Shown here: positions 35,671 through 40,352 of the stretch, one piece after another | Layout of the letters: every line of letters starts with the position of its first letter | Numbering within the stretch: the stretch's first letter is position 1 | Origin: Methylobacterium sp. WL119 | GTDB taxonomy: Bacteria; Pseudomonadota; Alphaproteobacteria; Rhizobiales; Beijerinckiaceae | Direction of reading: 5' to 3' | Assembly: GCF_008039875.1 (NCBI RefSeq) | Contig: NZ_VRUU01000048.1 | Coordinates: forward strand, 1-40,352 | DNA: 40,352 nucleotides | Program-made: the position numbers and the translations under genes | The notes under the pieces: generated by a model | Databases searched by the model: none | Told to the model about the DNA's origin: nothing | Seen by the model: the letters and a program-made list of their open reading frames with translations, nothing else

Positions 35671-35928
35671 TCATACGAGCCGCAACTCGCCCGCCTTGAG
35701 GCCGAGGCGTCGGATGAGGTCCCGGTAGAGGGCACCGACGACCTCGATCCCCATGCCATCGGTCGTCAGTCCGTCCAACTGCGCGAGTGCGGCCTCGGCG
35801 GAAGCGGCTACTACGGCGTAGATACGAGGCGCCTCGCGCTTATGGCGCACGGCGATCAGGTACGCTGTGCGCTTGCCTTTCTTGCCGGTCTGGACCTCTC
35901 CGGAGGCGGGGGGCGGGACCTTATCCAT
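35671..35928 (-). CDS. Hypothetical protein, 85 aa
   Basis: A small soluble protein of unknown function: basic start (GEVQTGKKGKRTAYLIAV), then a helix-rich AVVAASAEAALAQLDGLTT and VGALYRDLIRRLGLKAGELRLV. ATG 35928 overlaps the TGA of the upstream PepSY gene (TGATG), so it is translationally coupled and probably functionally linked to it. TTG 35931 is the alternative start. Confidence 0.65.
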   Translation of the reverse strand: MDKVPPPASGEVQTGKKGKRTAYLIAVRHKREAPRIYAVVAASAEAALAQLDGLTTDGMGIEVVGALYRDLIRRLGLKAGELRLV

Positions 35929-36200
35929 CAATCCTTGTCGGGCTTTTCCTTGGTGATGGCGCCCGTCTTGGGATCGACGTGGAACTCCATCTTCACGCCG
36001 TTCTTCAGGCCCTCGCCCTCCCAGTGCCCGTCATCGGCCTCCAACTCGGTGATGCTGGAGTAGCCGGCGTCCATCAGCTTCTGCTTGACCTGCTCGGCGG
36101 GGATCCAGTCCGCCCCCGGCTTGTCCTTCTTGGCCATGGCAGGGCCGGCGAGACCCACCGTCAACATGAGAGCAACGGTTGCGAGCGTCCTGAATTTCAT
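35928..36200 (-). CDS. PepSY domain-containing periplasmic protein
   Basis: A 90-residue exported protein. Signal peptide MKFRTLATVALMLTVGLAGP with cleavage after AMA, then a PepSY-type domain (WIPAEQVKQKLMDAGYSSIT, ELEADDGHWEGEGLKNGVKM, FHVDPKTGAITK). PepSY proteins act as protease inhibitors or metal/redox-related periplasmic modules, often next to stress genes. The ATG at 36200 has GGAGACGGCTA upstream. It is coupled to the 85-aa gene downstream and lies 77 bp downstream of the MgtC-like gene. Confidence 0.85.
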   Translation of the reverse strand: MKFRTLATVALMLTVGLAGPAMAKKDKPGADWIPAEQVKQKLMDAGYSSITELEADDGHWEGEGLKNGVKMEFHVDPKTGAITKEKPDKD

Positions 36201-36277
36201 TAGCCGTCTCCATTTTTACGATGCCGGATAACGGCTCGTATGGACAGTGGTTGCGCGCCCGCCGGCCTATCAGATGA

Positions 36278-36961
36278 CTACAGATGGCCTTCGACGTTCT
36301 CGACGCTCGTCACACCTAAGCGCGCTCGCAGTCCCTGAGCGATCTCCGCCACCGACTGATTTGATAGCCGCGCAAACGAGATCAGGATCTCGTCCTGCGC
36401 CGGATCGGCGGCACGCTGCACGACGAATTGGCGGATGCGCGAGGCACGCTGTCCGGCGATCCCCTGCAGGGTGTCGAACGTGATCGTACCCGGCTCTGCC
36501 AGCACCCGTAGCGGTTGGACACGCTGCCGGTTGTGATAGCGCTCTTGAAGGGGCTTCAATCCGGCAAGGATCGCCAGGAGGATGACGGTCGTCGCGATGC
36601 CGGCGACGTACAGGCCGCTGCCGACGGCGAGGCCGATGGCCGCGACCGCCCAGAGGCTCGCTGCCGTTGTGAGCCCTTTGACCACCTCGCCGCGAAGCAG
36701 GATCGTCCCAGCTCCGAGAAACCCCACGCCTGAGACGACCTGCGCTGCGATACGTGAAGGATCGAGGACGACGTTGTGCGTGCTGAGCGCATCGCTGAAG
36801 CCGAAGGCCGAAACGATGACGATGAGGCAGGCACCGACCCCGACGAGCATGTGCGTTCGCAGGCCTGCGGCCCAGAGCAATCGCTCGCGCTCAACCCCTA
36901 TTAGGCCGCTGAGGATGGCGGCGAGCATCAAGCGGCTCAGAATTTCCAGATGGCCGATCAT
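36278..36961 (-). CDS. MgtC/SapB-family membrane protein
   Basis: A 227-residue protein. The N-terminal MgtC membrane domain has about five helices with the conserved GLIGVERER, GLRTHMLVGVGACLI, QVVSGVGFLGAGTILLRGE and VKGLTTAASLWAVAAIGLA stretches. The C-terminal 75 residues form a soluble ACT-like regulatory part. Family members act in Mg2+ limitation, acid tolerance and membrane-potential or ATP-synthase control; which one cannot be read here. It is on the same strand as the PepSY gene. A perfect hairpin lies 238 bp upstream. Confidence 0.9.
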   Translation of the reverse strand: MIGHLEILSRLMLAAILSGLIGVERERLLWAAGLRTHMLVGVGACLIVIVSAFGFSDALSTHNVVLDPSRIAAQVVSGVGFLGAGTILLRGEVVKGLTTAASLWAVAAIGLAVGSGLYVAGIATTVILLAILAGLKPLQERYHNRQRVQPLRVLAEPGTITFDTLQGIAGQRASRIRQFVVQRAADPAQDEILISFARLSNQSVAEIAQGLRARLGVTSVENVEGHL

Positions 36962-37198
36962 GTTTCCCGCCGCACACGCCGAATGTCCTTGGGAAGATCC
37001 TGTGCCGGGATCACACGGTCAAGCATGCGACGGCCACGGTTTCAGATAAGCCCGGCGGCTATTCGGAAAGCACCCGTCAAAGCTGACAACCGAAAATCTA
37101 ACCCGGCGCGGACTTGGGTCATACTCTGCCAGCATGTCGTGAAGCGGACCTTCCCAAGGTCTGCGATGGGTCGTGAGCAGAAGGACAACTGTGAGTTC

Positions 37199-37221
37199 GC
37201 GCATTGGCTGAGCCAATGCGC
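37199..37221. repeat. Perfect 23-bp palindrome upstream of the MgtC-like gene
   Basis: GCGCATTGGC (37199-37208), loop TGA, then GCCAATGCGC (37212-37221): ten perfect pairs. It lies in the 308-bp gap between the MgtC-like gene and the minus-strand 77-aa gene. It could be a terminator of the 77-aa gene (49 bp after its stop) or an operator; no T-run follows. The rest of the gap shows no gene. Confidence 0.6.
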
Positions 37222-37269
37222 ATTCCCTGGATGGTGAACCGCACAAAGCTCGGCATTTGAGGAAGCTTG

Positions 37270-37503
37270 CTACGTGGGTTCTGTAGCAGCGATCACCCGC
37301 AGCGCTTGAAGGGCTCGCAAGCGTCCCTCCAGAGTTTTAATCCTGGACCAGAGGCGCAGGCATTCGTCGGCGCTGACTGCAAACACCGGTTGAGGTGGTC
37401 CCGTGAAGAACCGCTCGATCGGAATATCGAGCACCTTGGCAAGCCTGTGCAAAGCCGCCCATTCTCTCTCGTCGATTTCGTTCATAACGAGAGGTACATA
37501 CAA
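37270..37503 (-). CDS. Hypothetical protein with regulator-like tail, 77 aa
   Basis: A small soluble protein containing EWAALHRLAKVLDIPIERFFTG, which resembles the last helices of XRE-type regulators, followed by ADECLRLWSRIKTLEGRLRALQALRVIAA. This layout is familiar from stand-alone small proteins in Rhizobiales; the function is unknown. The in-frame ATG at 37485 is an alternative start. It is divergent from the PAS gene, with an AT-rich 148-bp gap between. Confidence 0.65.
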   Translation of the reverse strand: MYVPLVMNEIDEREWAALHRLAKVLDIPIERFFTGPPQPVFAVSADECLRLWSRIKTLEGRLRALQALRVIAATEPT

Positions 37504-37651
37504 AATCGAGGAGAATTGTTCCTGGAAAAAACCTACGTTTCTGTAACCAGTAAATGATCAAATTTTACCAGTATGACGCAATCGGTAGCAGTGGATGAAA
37601 CTTTGCGCCATAGCCTCAGCGTAGTGCGGTGACGGAAGCTGAGGGCCGGAC

Positions 37652-38206
37652 ATGATATTCGTCACAAAAGCCGATGGCGAGGTGACCTACGTCAGCCCGG
37701 AGTGGTGCGCATTCACAGGGCAACCTGCTTCAGCGGCGATCGGGCATGGTTGGCTCGACTCGGTGCATCCCGATGATCGTGAGACGGCGGCTAATTTCCT
37801 ACGCTGCGCCGCCGAAAAGCAGAGCGAGTACAGCTTCCGTCACCGCCTTCGACGAGCTGATGGAAGCTACGCTTGGGTTGCCGATGGTGCTGTCCCCTCC
37901 TTTGGTCCGCCTGATCACACGTTCCTCGGCTACCTTGGTTCGCTGACAGAACTCGGACCGAGCGGTTCTGAACCGATGACTGCCTACGGCTCGATCGGGC
38001 GCTTCGTTCCACCGCCTACCCACCCTGCGACGGCACCTGGTTCGACGCTGGAACGCGTGGCCGATCACCTGCTGATCGCCCATGGCCTCATCGAACAGGA
38101 CCACGCCAAAGAAATGCTACCGGTGTTGAGGGAGGCCCTTTTCACGGCTGGGAGGCTTCTGGCACGGAGCATGACTGCACCTGCCGCAAAAGATCGTGTC
38201 CATTGA
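37652..38206 (+). CDS. PAS domain protein (stand-alone sensor fragment)
   Basis: A 184-residue protein. Residues 1-105 are a PAS_3-type fold (DGEVTYVSPEWCAFTGQ, GWLDSVHPDDRETAANFL, YSFRHRLRRADGSYAWVADG, FLGYLGSLTEL). The C-terminal 75 residues are helical (LERVADHLLIAHGLIEQDHA). There is no kinase, cyclase or HTH output domain, so it either senses and passes the signal to a partner or is a truncated histidine kinase. ATG 37652 follows GAGGGCCGGAC. It may act with the divergent small regulator-like protein. Confidence 0.8.
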   Translation: MIFVTKADGEVTYVSPEWCAFTGQPASAAIGHGWLDSVHPDDRETAANFLRCAAEKQSEYSFRHRLRRADGSYAWVADGAVPSFGPPDHTFLGYLGSLTELGPSGSEPMTAYGSIGRFVPPPTHPATAPGSTLERVADHLLIAHGLIEQDHAKEMLPVLREALFTAGRLLARSMTAPAAKDRVH

Positions 38207-38546
38207 GGTGCGTCGCTCACATCATCGCCGACCAAAAAATCTCCGTGAGAACAACACCTTGAGCGAGCAAAGTTTGCTTTCTACCCTCCTCGGACATCGA
38301 CACGGCCGATGCACAACATGGGTTGATGCCAACCACGCGACGATACGTATATGATGAGAGCGGACGTATCGAGGAAGCAACTGAGTTTGAGTCGATCCGC
38401 GTAAGCCACTGCTTCAACCGCAAACACCCGGCAGTGGGCCACAGAGTCTAAAAGCAGTCACTTTGGATGGACGAGGCCTCCTTTCCGTCCGCTCCGGCCG
38501 TAGGTCTTCATCCACCAAGCTGCCCCGTAGCGAGCCATTAGAGGGG

Positions 38547-38580
38547 CCGCATTGGGCCGGGAGCCGCAATGGGCCGGGAG
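38547..38580 (+). repeat. Tandem repeat, 2 x 17 bp
   Basis: CCGCATTGGGCCGGGAG at 38547-38563 is followed directly by CCGCAATGGGCCGGGAG at 38564-38580, with a single difference. Confidence 0.8.
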
Positions 38581-38667
38581 CAGTCTCGGCGACGATGTCC
38601 GCTTTCATACATCGCCGCCTCGAAGCGGACCGGCTGAAATCCACCCTACTCGGACGTTCAGGGATTG

Positions 38668-38695
38668 GGTACCAAGCGTCAGATTTCCACTACTA
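38668..38695 (-). repeat. Right terminal inverted repeat of the 5.7-kb module
   Basis: 28 bases starting GGTACCAAGCGTCAGATTTC and ending CCACTACTA; it is the inverted partner of 33001-33028 (25/28). The flanking bases (GGATC left, GCCCC right) do not form a target duplication. Confidence 0.7.
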
Positions 38696-38705
38696 GCCCC
38701 CCATC

Positions 38706-38897
38706 GTGGCCAACATCGTCCTCGCCGCGCTGGCCTTGATCAGGGTACCGGCCGCCGCGGTCGCCTTCCCCAAGGTGTCGAAGGTCTACGGGGCGGACGG
38801 TCGCCGCGTGGCGGTGATCAAGCGGACGAACTTTGGGACCAAGGTCTACGGGCAGGACGGTCGGCGGGTCGCCACTATCAAGGGCGGCAGCAGATAG
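38706..38897 (+). CDS. Small exported-looking protein with internal repeat, 63 aa
   Basis: GTG 38706 opens a hydrophobic segment (ANIVLAALALIRVPAAAVAF) that looks like a signal peptide or anchor. Two copies of a 14-residue unit of the form KVYGxDGRRVAxIK follow, separated by RTNFGT. There is no clear ribosome site. It starts 10 bases after the right inverted repeat. Unknown function; the repeat argues for a real gene. Confidence 0.45.
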   Translation: MANIVLAALALIRVPAAAVAFPKVSKVYGADGRRVAVIKRTNFGTKVYGQDGRRVATIKGGSR

Positions 38898-38914
38898 CCG
38901 AGGTGCGATCGGTT

Positions 38915-39073
38915 TCACTCAAAGCGGGGGGCCTGCGGGCCTTGTTCAACGACAACCGTCCGGAGGGAGTGGGCGACATCGTACGCTTGATGGCGGGTCA
39001 GGCCGGTCACCATGGCGTGCTCGTCCCTGTAAACGGTGTAGGTCCCCTCATCGGTAGCGCGGATGCGGATCAT
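38915..39073 (-). CDS. Very small hypothetical protein, 52 aa
   Basis: ATG 39073 has GGAGG five bases upstream. The protein begins MIRIRATDEGTYTVYRDEHA and continues with MVTGLTRHQAYDVAHSL, ending PRFE. It looks like a compact beta-hairpin followed by an amphipathic helix. Unknown family. The good ribosome site and composition make it likely real. Confidence 0.6.
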   Translation of the reverse strand: MIRIRATDEGTYTVYRDEHAMVTGLTRHQAYDVAHSLRTVVVEQGPQAPRFE

Positions 39074-39482
39074 GGGAGCCTCCGAGTAGACTACGTATGT
39101 CTAGCTCCTGGCCGAACAGCAGCAAGAGGGGCCCGGTAGGTATCTGTTAACTGTGGCGCGTCGAGTGGACTGTAGCGATCAGCCATGAGCTGCGTGTCGG
39201 CAGCACCGCGACCGGTGAGATGGGCCACGGCGCGGCCTCACCGATGCAGCCGCATCAGGCCCGCTCCTGCGACACCGCAGAATGGGCCCAGGGTGGCACA
39301 GGCGGGCTCGATCATCCGGAACCGACAATCAACCGCATCGCTGCATCCTGCACCTCGAAGCCGCATCGCATACTGTCTCGTGCTGATGAGGGTGGACCTG
39401 CCCAGGGGGGGCCTTGATCGCTACCACCGGCGATCGAAGTGGAATTGACCCCTGAACAGTTAGAGAACACAGTCTTCAGGCG
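39074..39482. other. Region without a clear gene
   Basis: An open plus frame (39185-39448) ends with RGGLDRYHRRSKWN, which may be a transposon remnant. Nothing else can be supported. Confidence 0.3.
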
Positions 39483-39884
39483 ATGAGCGAGCATCAAGAG
39501 TACAGGCTCAGGATCGACGCCTTCCGTCCTGAAACCCTCCCCATGGCCCGGCTAGCCGAGTACATGGCCGAACTCGCGCGCCTGCTCGGCGAGCAGGACA
39601 AGGTCCATTTCGAAAAGGTGGAACCCGGCAGCGCGGTCCTTGTGACCGTGGTCGAAGCGTCAGCAGCTCCAAAGGTGGATTTACGGGTCCGGCAGGTCCG
39701 CGAGGGTAGAGGGCCCGTGGAAGCCTTGAAGGCCTTCCGGGGCCTGGACGATCTGCTCGCGAAGGACAATGCGATCGGCACGCTTACATCTGCCGATGGA
39801 GCAACGACGGCTTCTACGATCTCGGCAACGCGCCTGCGCAGCCCGAGGGGGCGACGTAATGAGTTGGCTTGGCTCGGGGATTGA
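39483..39884 (+). CDS. Hypothetical protein, 133 aa, tail possibly altered
   Basis: A soluble protein with a well-formed N-terminal 100 residues: EYRLRIDAFRPETLPMARLA, EYMAELARLLGEQDKVHFEK, VEPGSAVLVTVVEASAAPKV, RGPVEALKAFRGLDDLLAKD. I recognise the pattern from Rhizobiales conserved hypotheticals but not a function. After DNAIGTLTSADGA the sequence loses this character (ASTISATRLRSPRGRR), suggesting that the 3' end was changed by a frameshift or rearrangement next to the insertion sequences that follow. No strong ribosome site is seen. Confidence 0.6.
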   Translation: MSEHQEYRLRIDAFRPETLPMARLAEYMAELARLLGEQDKVHFEKVEPGSAVLVTVVEASAAPKVDLRVRQVREGRGPVEALKAFRGLDDLLAKDNAIGTLTSADGATTASTISATRLRSPRGRRNELAWLGD

Positions 39885-40096
39885 CGAGTTTAGCTAGCGG
39901 CCTGCAGTCTTGGTTTTAGAGCGCGTTGCGAAGGCGTTGCTCTGACCCACTCGCACGGTGGTCGAAAACAGCGAGAGCCGGCAGCTACGGTCCTGGAGCG
40001 TGGCCGGCGCATTTGCAATCCCTACCTCGTGGCGGCCCTAGTGCAGTGACGCGGACGAAGGATTCACGGGCGGGATGAGGTGTGCGAGTCTGGGCG
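39885..40096. other. Short intergenic stretch before the terminal insertion sequences
   Basis: No gene. The IS630 element probably begins after a TA at 40039-40040 (GTGCAGTGACGCGGACGAAG), as IS630 elements insert at TA. Confidence 0.3.
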
Positions 40097-40228
40097 ATGG
40101 CTCAGACTGTCTGCGTGTTTCCCTATGCAGCCGACGTGACCCGGCTCGCTGCGATCGCGCAGGATCGATCGCGCCCACTCAAACACATCCAGCGTGCCCG
40201 CATCGTCCTGCTCTCAGCCGAGCGTCTA
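40097..40228 (+). pseudogene. IS630-family transposase, 5' fragment interrupted by another IS
   Basis: ATG 40097 reads MAQTVCVFPYAADVTRLAAI then AQDRSRPLKHIQRARIVLLS and AERL, the N-terminal HTH region of IS630-type transposases. After CTA at 40226-40228 the homology stops and the sequence changes to the start of an IS5-type element, so the gene is broken after about 44 codons. The rest, if present, is beyond the window. Confidence 0.7.
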
Positions 40229-40352
40229 GGGCCTGTTGTCGTCTGAACGGATTGGCTTGGCTAGCGTTTTCGTTTCTCTGAGCAGGAGGGACGATGCTGA
40301 GCGACGCCCAGTGGTCTGAACTGGAGCCTTTGGTCGAGGCCTGCCGGCCCAA
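40229..40352 (+). mobile_element. Left end of an IS5-family insertion sequence (runs off the window)
   Basis: It begins with GGGCCTGTTGTCGTCTGAAC, inserted inside the IS630 transposase gene after CTA, and carries the start of a transposase gene 65 bases in. Confidence 0.55.
40294..40352 (+). CDS. IS5-family transposase, N-terminal part (partial at right edge)
   Basis: ATG 40294 is preceded by AGGAGGG and reads MLSDAQWSELEPLVEACRP, the standard opening of IS5/IS1031-type transposases (DUF4096-like N-terminal domain). Only 19 codons are in the window. Confidence 0.8.
   Translation, partial: MLSDAQWSELEPLVEACRP

Larger units (their letters stand above)
38207..38705. other. Gene-poor right end of the 5.7-kb module
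   Basis: No convincing gene. It contains a GTCCGCTT (38597-38604) / AAGCGGAC (38633-38640) inverted pair, a tandem 17-bp repeat and the right 28-bp inverted repeat. An open minus frame (38217-38423) has no recognisable features. Confidence 0.5.

Noticed and set aside
38217..38423. Minus-strand 68-codon frame at the end of the module
   Set aside because: No ribosome site, motif or homologous pattern that I can recognise.

Overview
The window is high-GC DNA from an alphaproteobacterium. Gene content and protein style (alphaproteobacterial HslV, fused LivM-LivG, GlpR-GlpD-GlpK, periplasmic-glucan genes, DUF6538-like integrase) suggest Rhizobiales, most likely Methylobacterium or a close relative. 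The genus is inferred from protein resemblance alone.

Left part (1-6.7 kb), chromosomal core: the 3' end of an unidentified gene faces hslV, the peptidase subunit of HslUV. Then comes a complete minus-strand branched-chain amino acid ABC uptake cluster: livK (binding protein), livH (permease), a fused livM-livG and livF (ATPase). A tRNA-Gln(CUG) closes this part.

First scar region (6.7-10.8 kb): directly after tRNA-Gln lie the C-terminal remnant of a tyrosine integrase, a decayed IS3 transposase, the end of another IS3 copy, an almost complete but frameshifted 1.3-kb IS3 element (7661-8959), two hypothetical genes and a deleted IS256-type transposase. This looks like the eroded remains of an island that integrated at the tRNA gene. 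A weak tRNA-3'-end look-alike at 10739-10763 could be its far edge.

Middle (10.8-30.4 kb), accessory metabolism and core genes: a LysR regulator divergent from a flavin-fold protein, a VOC protein and a YbfB-type MFS permease; a YcaQ-like DNA glycosylase behind an HTH/MmyB-type regulator that is divergent from an SDR; fragments of a frameshifted small membrane protein and of a molybdopterin oxidoreductase; then the glycerol regulon glpR-glpD-glpK-glpF. Near-identical palindromes (TTCGYTTGCGAA core) lie before glpR, before glpD and inside glpD, and are strong candidates for GlpR operators. glpF keeps one frame end to end but carries two in-frame TAG codons. glmS and glmU (hexosamine/UDP-GlcNAc synthesis) are read on the minus strand, and opgG/D-opgH (osmoregulated periplasmic glucan) on the plus strand.

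Right part (30.4-40.35 kb), second island: tRNA-Ser(UGA) is followed 77 bp later by an intact tyrosine integrase. Beyond it, a 5.7-kb module (33001-38695) is bounded by 28-bp inverted repeats (25/28 matching), each next to a GTCCGCTT...AAGCGGAC inverted repeat. It holds an MFS transporter, a secreted PAP2/class A acid phosphatase, a PepSY protein, an MgtC-like membrane protein, a PAS protein and several small genes. I recognise no transposase in it, so its mobility would be novel or in trans. The window ends in nested insertion sequences: an IS630 transposase start interrupted by an IS5-type element that runs off the edge.
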